Origin: Hephaestia caeni
Lineage (GTDB): Bacteria; Pseudomonadota; Alphaproteobacteria; Sphingomonadales; Sphingomonadaceae
Assembly (NCBI RefSeq): GCF_003550065.1
Contig: NZ_QXDC01000004.1
Coordinates: forward strand, 744,001 to 808,000
Direction of reading: 5' to 3'
Length of the DNA: 64,000 bases
In this document: one piece after another, positions 34,721 to 42,550 of the stretch
Position numbering within the stretch: the stretch's first letter is position 1
Layout: each line of letters opens with the position of its first letter
Made by a program: the position numbers and the translations under genes
The notes under the pieces: model-generated
Told to the model about the DNA's origin: nothing
Seen by the model: only the letters and a program-made list of their open reading frames with translations
Database searches by the model: none

Positions 34721-34812
34721 TTTCGCGTGGGCGCACGTACGGTGGCCGAGGCATGTTCGACTGCGGACGGTAAAAAGTATCGGGTTGCCGCTCCAACCCG
34801 TCAGACCTCGGG

Positions 34813-35241
34813 TCAGCGCGCGGCGAGCTGGCCGCGAATCGCGCCCTTGGGATAATCGGCGGTGTGGACGTTGACGTAATAGCCCGCCGGATCGGCGATG
34901 ATCGCCGCCGCGAGCGCCTTATCGACGCTGAGGCATTCCTTCGAGCGGCCGCTGGTCGGCGGCGCGAGCGGCAGCACGGGCGGCCCCGCGACGCCAAGCG
35001 CCCCCTTATGGATATGCGCCGCCGTCGGCGCGGAAATCCCGCGCACGTCGAGCGTGTAGCAGACGGTGTTGGTGGCCGAATCGGCCGTCACCTTCACCGT
35101 ACCGGTGCCGTCAGGATCGCCCGGGCCAGGCACTTCCTGCGCGCCGACCAGCGCGGCATTCCAGCTTTCGCCGACGGTGCCGGCGATCGTCGCGCAGCCG
35201 GCGAGCGCGAGCGCGGGGACGAGCAAGGCGTAAGGGGTCAT
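34813..35241 (-). CDS. CHRD domain lipoprotein
   Basis: A 142-residue lipoprotein with lipobox LAGC (ALALAGC). The CHRD domain spans about 35-142: WNAALVGAQEVPGPGDPDGTGTV, quoted as ALVGAQEVPGPGDPDGTG, then CYTLDVRGISAPTAAHIHKG and PAGYYVNVHTADYPKGAIRGQL, which are the typical chordin-like repeat motifs. CHRD proteins are often outer-membrane or secreted, with unknown function in bacteria. GAAAGGAGATGG just upstream of the ATG at 35241 is a good ribosome-binding site. It is divergent from thrS. Confidence 0.9.
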   Translation of the reverse strand: MTPYALLVPALALAGCATIAGTVGESWNAALVGAQEVPGPGDPDGTGTVKVTADSATNTVCYTLDVRGISAPTAAHIHKGALGVAGPPVLPLAPPTSGRSKECLSVDKALAAAIIADPAGYYVNVHTADYPKGAIRGQLAAR

Positions 35242-35385
35242 CGACCATCTCCTTTCGATCGATCCTATCCGCTGGCGGCCGGGCGGCAAGCCCCCGCCCC
35301 TCGCACTACGCGATTTCCTTGCCTAAATGGGGGGGGCGGCGGCATAAGCCGCGCTCTTTCCACCTTCCAACGAAAGCGCCCCACC

Positions 35386-37398
35386 GTGTCCGAGATGTTC
35401 CGTATCACGCTGCCCGACGGTTCCGTCCGCGAGGTAGCGCCGGGGACTACCCCGGCGGACGTCGCCGCGGCGATCGGGCCGGGGCTGGCCAAGGCCGCGC
35501 TCGCCGCGCGGATCGACGGCGAAGTGCGCGACATCATGCGCGCCTTCGAGGGCGATAGCGCGCTCGCGCTGATCACCGCGAAGGACGAGGCCGACGCGCT
35601 CGAACTGGTGCGCCACGATTATGCGCACATTCTTGCCGAGGCGGTGCAGCACCTGTTCCCGGGGACGCAGATCACCTTCGGCCCCGCGACCGAGGACGGA
35701 TTCTATTACGATTTCGCCCCCGCACCCGATCACGGCCCGTTTACCGAGGACGACCTGCCGGCGATCGAGGAGGAGATGCGCCGCATCATCGCGCGCGACG
35801 AGCCGCTGATCCGCGAAGTGTGGACGCGCGCGCAACTGATCGAGCGCTGGACGAAGCAGGGCGAGACCTTCAAGGCCGAATGGGCGGCCGAGCTGCCCGA
35901 TGACGAGGAGCTGACCGTCTACAAGGCGGGCAACGGCGCCGACGCGTGGCTCGACATGTGCCGCGGGCCGCACCTCGCCTCGACGGGGAAGCTCGACCCG
36001 CAAGCGTTCAAGCTGACGCGCGTGTCGGGCGCCTATTGGCGCGGCGACCAGAAGAACGCGATGCTGAGCCGCATTTACGGCACCGGCTGGCTCAACAGGA
36101 AGCAGCTCGACGCGCACCTCCACCGGATGGAGGAGGCCGGCAAGCGCGACCATCGCAAACTGGGCGCCGAGATGGACTTGTTCCACCTCCAGCAGGAAGC
36201 GCACGGCAGCGTCTTCTGGCACCCGCACGGCTATATCATCTGGCGCGAACTCGAGGCGTATATGCGCCGCGCGATCGACGGCGCGGGCTATGACGAGGTC
36301 AAGACGCCGCAGGTGATGGACGCGCGCCAGTGGGAGCAATCGGGCCATTGGGGCAAATATCGCGAGAACATGTTCGTCATTCCCGACGAAATCCCCAACA
36401 CCGAGGACGAAGGCCCGCTGGTATCGGACGCCGCCGAATGGATGGCATTGAAGCCGATGAACTGCCCGGCGCACGTGCTGATCTTCAAGCAGGGGATCAA
36501 ATCGTATCGCGACCTGCCGTTGCGCATCTACGAGAACGGCTGCTGCCACAGGAACGAGCCGCACGGCGCGCTCCACGGGCTGATGCGCGTGCGCCAGTTC
36601 ACGCAGGATGACGCGCACATCTTCTGCCGCGAGGACCAGATCGTCGACGAGGTCCGCGCCTTCTGCCAGCTTGCCGATCGCATCTATACCGATTTCGGCT
36701 TCACCTATGCGATCAAGCTGGCGCTGCGCCCCGAGAAGCGCTTCGGCAGCGATGAGATATGGGATCAGGCCGAGGCGGAATTGCGCGACGCGGTGGCCAA
36801 GGCGGGCTTCGCGACCGAGCAATATGGCTGGGCGGAGCTGCCCGGCGAAGGCGCCTTCTACGCCCCCAAGCTCGAATGGCACCTGACCGACGCGATCGGG
36901 CGGACGTGGCAGGTCGGCACGATCCAGTCCGACCGCGTGCTGCCCGAACGGCTCGACGCGAGCTATGTCGGCGAGGACGGCGAGCGCCACCGGCCGATCA
37001 TGCTCCACCGCGCGATCTTCGGCAGCTATGAGCGCTTCATCGGCATCCTGATCGAACATTATGCCGGCAAGCTGCCGCTGTGGCTCGCCCCGGTGCAGGC
37101 GGTAGTGGCGACGATCGTGTCGGACGCCGACGATTATGCGGGCACGGTGGCCGAACAGCTCAACGCCGCCGGAATCCGGGTCGAGACCGATCTCCGCAAC
37201 GAGAAGATCAACTACAAGGTGCGCGAGCACAGCCTTGCCAAGGTGCCCAACCTGCTCGTCGTCGGCAAGCGCGAGGCCGACGAAGGCACGGTGGCGCTGC
37301 GCGTGCTCGGCGGGCAGGGACAGCAGATATTGTCGCTCGACGAGGCGGTGGCGCGGTTGACGAAGGAAGTGACGGCGCCGGATCTGACGCCCGCGTGA
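35386..37398 (+). CDS. thrS: Threonyl-tRNA synthetase
   Basis: Charges tRNA-Thr. It has 670 residues from the GTG at 35386 (an ATG at 35395 would give a product 3 residues shorter). A TGS domain (MFRITLPDGSVREV) leads to the editing domain with HDYAHILAEAVQHLFPG (zinc-like His pair), GFYYDF and MCRGPHLASTG. The class II catalytic core has motif 2 region CCHRNEPHGALHGLMRVRQF and the zinc-binding MNCPAHV, and the anticodon-binding domain ends with VREHSLAKVPNLLVVGKRE. The next frame (ynfA-like) begins inside its stop (GTGA). Confidence 0.97.
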   Translation: MSEMFRITLPDGSVREVAPGTTPADVAAAIGPGLAKAALAARIDGEVRDIMRAFEGDSALALITAKDEADALELVRHDYAHILAEAVQHLFPGTQITFGPATEDGFYYDFAPAPDHGPFTEDDLPAIEEEMRRIIARDEPLIREVWTRAQLIERWTKQGETFKAEWAAELPDDEELTVYKAGNGADAWLDMCRGPHLASTGKLDPQAFKLTRVSGAYWRGDQKNAMLSRIYGTGWLNRKQLDAHLHRMEEAGKRDHRKLGAEMDLFHLQQEAHGSVFWHPHGYIIWRELEAYMRRAIDGAGYDEVKTPQVMDARQWEQSGHWGKYRENMFVIPDEIPNTEDEGPLVSDAAEWMALKPMNCPAHVLIFKQGIKSYRDLPLRIYENGCCHRNEPHGALHGLMRVRQFTQDDAHIFCREDQIVDEVRAFCQLADRIYTDFGFTYAIKLALRPEKRFGSDEIWDQAEAELRDAVAKAGFATEQYGWAELPGEGAFYAPKLEWHLTDAIGRTWQVGTIQSDRVLPERLDASYVGEDGERHRPIMLHRAIFGSYERFIGILIEHYAGKLPLWLAPVQAVVATIVSDADDYAGTVAEQLNAAGIRVETDLRNEKINYKVREHSLAKVPNLLVVGKREADEGTVALRVLGGQGQQILSLDEAVARLTKEVTAPDLTPA

Positions 37399-37720
37399 CC
37401 CCGGCGGCGATCGGTATCTATCTCGCCGCCGCGCTGGCCGAGATCGGCGGCTGCTTCGCCTTCTGGGCGGTGCTGCGGCTCGATCGGCCGGCGTGGCTGC
37501 TGCTTCCCGGCATGGCCAGCCTCGCGCTGTTCGCCTGGCTGCTCACGCTGTCGACGCCCGATGCGGCGGGGCGCGCCTTCGCCGCATATGGCGGCACTAC
37601 ATCCTTGCTTCGCTGGGCTGGATGGTGCTGGTCGAGCGGGTGCCGGCGACGCGCGGTGACGCGCTCGGCGCCGGGCTGGCGCTCACCGGCTGCTGCGTCA
37701 TCCTGCTTGCGCGGCGATGA
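37395..37720 (+). pseudogene. YnfA-like (UPF0060) membrane protein, one-base frameshift
   Basis: The frame opened by GTG at 37395 (overlapping the thrS stop by 4 bp) encodes IGIYLAAALAEIGGCFAFW and AWLLLPGMASLALFAWLL, both characteristic of UPF0060. At about 37596 the reading frame shifts: after AAYGG the continuation YILASLGWMVLVERVP and the stop at 37718-37720 lie in the next frame. One base is missing relative to an expected YGGIYIL. Restoring it would give 108 residues, the UPF0060 length, with four helices. It may be a genuine decayed gene or a sequencing error. Confidence 0.8.
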
Positions 37721-37796
37721 TCCGCTAGACAAACCGCGCCCGCGACACCTTTCCATCGCGGCGCACACATATTAGATTGGCGTCAACACCCCTGTC

Positions 37797-37811
37797 AGGA
37801 GAAGCCCTATA
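37797..37811 (+). promoter_or_regulatory. infC: Ribosome-binding site and AUA start of infC
   Basis: AGGAG at 37797-37801, 7 bases before an ATA codon (37809-37811) that is in frame with infC. Rare AUU/AUA-type starts are the known basis of IF3 autoregulation in bacteria. The ATG at 37821 lacks a ribosome-binding site at a normal distance. Confidence 0.6.
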
Positions 37812-38351
37812 CGACCCCCAATGCGGCGCCCGCTGGCGCCCCCGCCGATGAACGGCCCGCGTTACAACGAATTCATCCAGAGCCAGAAGGTCCGCGTGAT
37901 CGATCACGAGGGCGAAAATCTGGGGGTGATGTACACGCGCGAGGCAATCGAGCAGGCAGCCGAGGTCGGTCTCGACCTCGTCGAGGTCTCGCCCAACGCC
38001 GATCCGCCCGTCGCCAAGTTCCTCGATGTCGGCAAATTCAAATACGAGGCGCAGAAAAAGGCCAATCAGGCCCGCAAGACGCAGAAGACGCAGGACATCA
38101 AAGAGATCAAGATGCGTCCCAACATCGATGACCACGACTATGAGACCAAGATGAAGAAGGTCAACGAGTTCATCGAAGACGGCGACAAGGTCAAGATCAC
38201 GATGCGTTTCCGCGGCCGCGAGCTTTCGCACGGCCAGCTCGGCATGGCCGTGCTCCGCCGAGTCGCCGACGAGACCGCCGAGATCGCCAAGATCGAGGCG
38301 CATCCGCGCATGGAAGGCCGGCAGATGCTGATGGTGCTGTCGCCCAAATGA
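37809..38351 (+). CDS. infC: Translation initiation factor IF-3
   Basis: IF3 binds the 30S subunit and checks start codon and tRNA choice. From the ATA at 37809 it has 180 residues; from the ATG at 37821 it has 176. The family core is intact: PRYNEFIQSQKVRVIDHEGENLGV, quoted as IQSQKVRVIDHEGENLGV, EAIEQAAEVGLDLVEVSPNA, PPVAKFLDVGKFKYE, KMRPNIDDHDYETKM and the C-terminal MRFRGRELSHGQLGM. The upstream AGGAG is well placed for the ATA start, and unusual starts are common in infC. It is followed by a GH16 gene with a 4-bp overlap. Confidence 0.96.
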   Translation: MRPPMRRPLAPPPMNGPRYNEFIQSQKVRVIDHEGENLGVMYTREAIEQAAEVGLDLVEVSPNADPPVAKFLDVGKFKYEAQKKANQARKTQKTQDIKEIKMRPNIDDHDYETKMKKVNEFIEDGDKVKITMRFRGRELSHGQLGMAVLRRVADETAEIAKIEAHPRMEGRQMLMVLSPK

Positions 38352-39211
38352 TCCGGCTGCTCGCGGCGGTGGCGGCGATCGCCCTTGCCGCGAGCGCGCA
38401 GGCGCAGGACGCGCCACCCCCAAGCCTCGCCGCCCGGAACGCCGCGGTCGATCTGCCGATCGCGGCGCCCGCGCGTGCGCCCGACTGGGCCGACGAGTTC
38501 GACACGCCCGGCCTGCCCGATCCGGCGAAATGGGCATACGATACCGCCTGGAACAAGCAGGGCTGGTTCAACGACGAGAAGCAATATTACGCCGCCGACC
38601 GGCCCGAAAACGCGCGCGTCGAGGATGGTACGCTGCTCATCACGGCGCGCCACGAGGCGCTGACCAAGGCCAAGGATTACGGCGGGCAGGCCTATACCTC
38701 GGCGCGGCTGCTGACGCGCGGCCATGCGCAATGGACGCACGCCTTCGTCGAGGTGCGCGCGCGCCTCGCGTGCGGGCGTGGGGTGTGGCCGGCGATCTGG
38801 ATGCTCGGCGCCGACGATCGCGCAGGCTGGCCCGCGCAAGGCGAGATCGACATCATGGAGCATGTCGGCTGGGACGAAGGCGTGGTCCACGGCACGATCC
38901 ATACCAAGGCGTACAACCATGTCGCGGGCACGCAGGTCGGCGCGCAGACACGGCTGGCCGACGCCTGCACCGCGTTCCACACCTATCAGCTCGATTGGAC
39001 CCGCGACCGCCTGCTGATCGGCGTCGACGGCCGCGCCTATATGCGCTTCGACAATGACGGCAAGGGCGAGGCCGCAAGCTGGCCGTTCGACCGCCCCGAA
39101 TTCCTGATCCTCAACGTCGCGGTCGGCGGCTGGGGCGGGCAGCAAGGCATCGACGACACCGCCTTCCCGGCAACGATGGCGGTCGATTACGTGCGGGTGT
39201 GGGAGCGATAG
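38348..39211 (+). CDS. Exported glycoside hydrolase family 16 protein
   Basis: A 287-residue secreted protein, signal peptide 1-19 (LAAVAAIALAASAQAQ). The GH16 catalytic core has GEIDIMEHVG with the two catalytic glutamates around Asp (ExDxxE), plus WAYDTAWNKQGWFNDEKQYY, quoted as KQGWFNDEKQYY, and FLILNVAVGGWGGQQG. It probably cleaves beta-glucans such as laminarin or lichenan type polymers; the exact substrate is not fixed. The start overlaps the infC stop by ATGA, which would couple it to infC, an unusual pairing. Confidence 0.93.
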   Translation: MIRLLAAVAAIALAASAQAQDAPPPSLAARNAAVDLPIAAPARAPDWADEFDTPGLPDPAKWAYDTAWNKQGWFNDEKQYYAADRPENARVEDGTLLITARHEALTKAKDYGGQAYTSARLLTRGHAQWTHAFVEVRARLACGRGVWPAIWMLGADDRAGWPAQGEIDIMEHVGWDEGVVHGTIHTKAYNHVAGTQVGAQTRLADACTAFHTYQLDWTRDRLLIGVDGRAYMRFDNDGKGEAASWPFDRPEFLILNVAVGGWGGQQGIDDTAFPATMAVDYVRVWER

Positions 39212-39422
39212 GGGCCAGCTATTCCACGGCCGGTATTGCGGCCACCGGCACCCTCCTTTCCGTCCATCGCCCCGAATGACATATCGGGCGCCAATAGCGG
39301 GCGGGCACGCGACAACGCTGTGGGGGCTCGTCGCGTGGCCGCCCCGGCGTCAGATACCGGCATAATCCCGCTTCAAGCCTCACCGCCCTTTCCCGGGAGG
39401 GCAGTTTCGGTAAGGAGCGGCC

Positions 39423-40031
39423 ATGATGATCCGGCGCCTCGTTCAACTTTACGCAGGGCTGTTCGCTTTCGGAATGTCCACGGCGATGATGGTCCGCTCC
39501 GATTTCGGGCTCAATCCCTGGGATGTGTTCCATCAAGGCGTGGGAGACCGTACCCCCCTCAGCTTCGGCACCGTCGTCATCATCGCTGGCGCGATCGTCC
39601 TGTTGCTGTGGGTTCCGCTGCGACAACGGCCCGGCCTGGGGACGATCAGCAACATTATCGGCATTGGCCTTGCGGCGGATTTCGGTCTTTGGCTGATCCC
39701 AGATATCGCGTCGCTGCCCGTTCGCGCCACGATGCTCGTCGCAGGCATCTTCCTTAACGGCGTCGCGACAAGCGCCTATATCGGCGCGGGTTTCGGACCG
39801 GGACCTCGCGACGGGCTGATGACGGGCCTGGCCGCCCGCACCGGTCGGTCGATCCGATTCGTGCGCACAGGTATCGAGCTTACGGTGCTCGCCGTAGGGT
39901 GGGGGCTCGGCGGCACTGTCGGCATCGGCACGATCCTGTTCGCTCTCACGATCGGCCCTATCGTTCACCGGACACTGACTTTTTTCGCGATCCGTCCGGG
40001 CGGATCGGCTGGGGCCAGGATCACCGAATGA
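39423..40031 (+). CDS. YczE/YyaS/YitT-like integral membrane protein
   Basis: A 202-residue membrane protein with about five hydrophobic helices. The N-terminal FGMSTAMMVRSDFGLNPWDVFHQG followed by LSFGTVVIIAGAIVLLLWVP matches the YczE type, quoted as MMVRSDFGLNPWDVFHQG. Then LNGVATSAYIGAGFGPGPRDGLMTGLA is also typical. Members are membrane proteins of unclear function, some near transport regulation genes. GTAAGGAG precedes the ATG. The 211-bp gap upstream contains hairpins near 39303-39350 and 39385-39405 but no recognised riboswitch. Confidence 0.85.
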   Translation: MMIRRLVQLYAGLFAFGMSTAMMVRSDFGLNPWDVFHQGVGDRTPLSFGTVVIIAGAIVLLLWVPLRQRPGLGTISNIIGIGLAADFGLWLIPDIASLPVRATMLVAGIFLNGVATSAYIGAGFGPGPRDGLMTGLAARTGRSIRFVRTGIELTVLAVGWGLGGTVGIGTILFALTIGPIVHRTLTFFAIRPGGSAGARITE

Positions 40032-40058
40032 CGGGGACGGGGACGCGCCCCATCACCA

Positions 40059-40448
40059 TCACCCGTCGCCGGCGGGCGGTTCCCATAGTTCGATCGCATT
40101 GCCTTCGGGATCGTGGATGCGAGCGAAGCTGCCGGTTTCGGGGCTGTCCCATTCGGCGCGGGTTTCGATCGCGATGCCGCGGGCGTTCAGTTGTTCGAGC
40201 AGCCCTTCGAGATCGGTGACGCGCAGGTTGAGCATCCATTGCCGGTCGGCGGCGAAATAATCGCTGTCTGCCTTGAACGGCGCGAACACGACCGGACCGC
40301 CTTCGGTTTTCCAGAACCATTCGTCGGGCGTGCCCGTGCCTTCGGCGGCGCAGCCCGCGCCGATGCCGAGGTGGCGGCGATACCAATCGGCGAGGCCTTC
40401 GGGATCGCGCGCCCGGAAGAACAATCCGCCTATTCCCTGTACCGGCAT
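40059..40448 (-). CDS. VOC family (glyoxalase-like) protein
   Basis: A 129-residue vicinal-oxygen-chelate protein. The first beta-alpha-beta unit is GLFFRARDPEGLADWYRRHLG and the second NLRVTDLEGLLEQLNARGI, ending with RIHDPEGNAIELWEPP where the last Glu is a metal ligand in the family. It could be a glyoxalase-type or antibiotic-resistance-like binding protein; function is unknown. Its start lies 109 bp from the divergent antiporter gene. Confidence 0.88.
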   Translation of the reverse strand: MPVQGIGGLFFRARDPEGLADWYRRHLGIGAGCAAEGTGTPDEWFWKTEGGPVVFAPFKADSDYFAADRQWMLNLRVTDLEGLLEQLNARGIAIETRAEWDSPETGSFARIHDPEGNAIELWEPPAGDG

Positions 40449-40557
40449 CGTCCTGCTCCTCAAGCGCGGCCAAGGTCGTTCGCCCGGCCTCCACCGCTGG
40501 AACCCGGGACGTGCGCCTGTGGTTGCATCGCACGCGCCGAGGCCACAGGAAAGGACG

Positions 40558-42414
40558 ATGTCCGAATCACTGATGCTCAAAATGGCGCTGATCGGCTTGC
40601 TGGGGGTCGGCGCGCAATGGGTGGCGTGGCGCACCGGCAAGCCGGCGATCGTGCTGATGCTGATCGCCGGGATCGTCGCCGGGCCGGTGCTCGGCTGGAT
40701 CGTCCCCGAACGCGATTTCGGCGACTTGCAGGAACCGATCATCAAGCTCGCGGTCGCGGTGATCCTGTTCGCGGCCGGGCTGAGCCTCAATTTCCGCGAC
40801 CTGCGCCACGCCGGCCCCGCCGTGCTGCGGCTGGTGGTGATCGGGGTGCCGGTGGGCGCGGTGCTCGGCACGCTCGCGTCGCATTACGCGGCGGGGCTGC
40901 CGCTCGGCATCTCGGCGGTGTTCGGCGGGATCATGGTGGTGACGGGGCCGACGGTGATCGGGCCGATGCTGCGGACGCTGCGGGTGCCCGCGCGCACCCG
41001 CGACATCCTGAAATGGGAAGGAATCGTCAACGACCCGATCGGCGCGCTGCTCGGCGCCGCGATCTATGCCTATATCACCTATGCCGGGGTGTCGCGCGAC
41101 GCGATGGCGATCGGTTTCGACATCGCCGCGGCGGCGGCGATCGCCACCGGGCTCGGCGTCGCGCTGGGCTATGCCGTCACCACGCTGTTCCCGCGCGGCT
41201 ACGTGCCCGAATTCCTGATGGCGCCGGTGCTGCTGGTGACGGTGATCGGCGGCTTCGTGCTCGCCGACATCATCAAGCACGAGACCGGGCTGATCACCGT
41301 CACGGTGATGGGCGTGGTGATGGCCAACCGGCCGATGTATTCGAGCACCGCGCTACGCCGGTTCAAGGAGGATCTCGCCGTCCTGCTCATCTCGGGGGTG
41401 TTCATCATCCTGTCGGCGACGCTCGATTACGAGGTAATCCAGCATTTCCGGCTGCGCTTCGTGCTGTTCCTCGTGCTGCTGCTGTTCGCGATCCGCCCCG
41501 CGACGGTGCTCGCGAGCCTCGCTTTCTCGGCCGTGCCGTGGCGCGAGCGGCTGTTCATCGCGTGGATCGCGCCGCGCGGGATCGTCGCGGTCGCCGTCAC
41601 CGGGCTGTTTTCGCTGCGGCTCGCCGATTTCGGCTTCATCGGCGCGCGCGACCTGCAATCCTTGGGATTCGCGGTCGTCATCGTGACGATCTTCGCGCAC
41701 AGCTTCTCGGCCTCGTGGTGGGCGCGGCGGCTGGGGATCGACAAGGGCAAGGAACTGGGCGTTCTGCTGATCGGCGCCAACGGCTGGACCAACGCGTTCG
41801 GCAGCGCGCTCAAGCAATACGGGCTCGCGGTGACCGTCGCCGATACCAGCAAGTTCGCGCTGCGCGGCGCGCGCAAGCAGGATCTGGAGGTCCACCGCGG
41901 CGACGTGCTCGACGAGGCGACGCAGGATCAGCTCGACATGGGCCGGTTCCAGCAGGTGATCGCGGCGACCGAGAACGACGCGTACAACGCGCTGGTGTGC
42001 AGCGACCTCGGCCCCGAACTCGGCGTCGATCGGCTCGCGCAGACCGGGCATGACGAGGATCTGCCGAGCCATGTGCGCGCGCGTGTGCTGCTGCCGAGCG
42101 GGGCGCCGATCGACGCGTTGCAGGGGCGGATCGAGGCCGGATGGACCTTCAGCCGGACCAACATCACCGAGAAGTTCGGCTACGACCAGTTCCGCGCGCA
42201 ATTGCCCGAGGGCGCCGAGCCCGTCGCGGTGCTCGACGGGGACAACCATCTGCTGCTGTTTTCGACCAAGGCGCGGCCGGTGATCGAGCCCGGCGACAGC
42301 GTGATTGCCTTTTATCCGCCCGAACCGCCGCGTCAGGCAGCGGCGAAGCGTAAGGCGGAAGACGCACCGCCCGAACCGCCCGTCGCCGACGACGGCACGC
42401 CGCGCCTGTTCTGA
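40558..42414 (+). CDS. Cation:proton antiporter (NhaP/KefB type) with TrkA-like domain
   Basis: Membrane antiporter of 618 residues. About twelve helices make up residues 1-395 (CPA family); characteristic stretches are EGIVNDPIGALLGAAIYAY, GLSLNFRDLRHAG and WIAPRGIVAVAVTGLFSL. A Rossmann-like domain with VLLIGANGWTNAFGSAL, VTVADTSKFAL and VLVCSDLG-type sequence (about 400-520) resembles the TrkA-N/RCK nucleotide-binding module, and a final part may be TrkA-C. So it may exchange Na+ or K+ for H+ and sense nucleotides. AGGAAAGGA precedes the ATG at 40558. Confidence 0.92.
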   Translation: MSESLMLKMALIGLLGVGAQWVAWRTGKPAIVLMLIAGIVAGPVLGWIVPERDFGDLQEPIIKLAVAVILFAAGLSLNFRDLRHAGPAVLRLVVIGVPVGAVLGTLASHYAAGLPLGISAVFGGIMVVTGPTVIGPMLRTLRVPARTRDILKWEGIVNDPIGALLGAAIYAYITYAGVSRDAMAIGFDIAAAAAIATGLGVALGYAVTTLFPRGYVPEFLMAPVLLVTVIGGFVLADIIKHETGLITVTVMGVVMANRPMYSSTALRRFKEDLAVLLISGVFIILSATLDYEVIQHFRLRFVLFLVLLLFAIRPATVLASLAFSAVPWRERLFIAWIAPRGIVAVAVTGLFSLRLADFGFIGARDLQSLGFAVVIVTIFAHSFSASWWARRLGIDKGKELGVLLIGANGWTNAFGSALKQYGLAVTVADTSKFALRGARKQDLEVHRGDVLDEATQDQLDMGRFQQVIAATENDAYNALVCSDLGPELGVDRLAQTGHDEDLPSHVRARVLLPSGAPIDALQGRIEAGWTFSRTNITEKFGYDQFRAQLPEGAEPVAVLDGDNHLLLFSTKARPVIEPGDSVIAFYPPEPPRQAAAKRKAEDAPPEPPVADDGTPRLF

Positions 42415-42486
42415 GGGTCGGTTTGATGCGCCTTTTGGCGCATAGCGGGCCGTTCTTCTTCCGATCGGCCAAAGAATGGAACGGTG

Positions 42487-42512
42487 CTTCGACAAGCTCA
42501 GCACGAACGGTT
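42487..42512. repeat. REP-like motif CTTCGACAAGCTCAGCACGAACGG
   Basis: A sequence very similar to short repeats that I recall as widespread in Sphingomonadaceae genomes, found between the antiporter and glnD stops. The flanks ACGGTGC / GCACGAACGG form a partial inverted repeat. Only one copy was seen in the window. Confidence 0.45.
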
Positions 42513-42550
42513 CGGGGCTGCTCTAAAACCAGGTCCCCAGGCCGCCCGAA

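Larger units (their letters stand above)
33938..34812. other. 875-bp gene-free region
   Basis: Between the start of the glycine-zipper lipoprotein gene and the stop of the CHRD gene. Frames of up to about 210 codons are open but have no family resemblance, leader or start signal. It contains a perfect DnaA box TTATCCACA (34131-34139) beside GATATCCACG, and a group of UUCG-loop hairpins with a terminator (annotated separately). Confidence 0.6.

Noticed and set aside
34217..34855. Open frames of 80-210 codons in the region 34.2-34.9 kb as genes
   Set aside because: They lack ribosome-binding sites and family resemblance, and they overlap in several frames and strands as expected from GC content.
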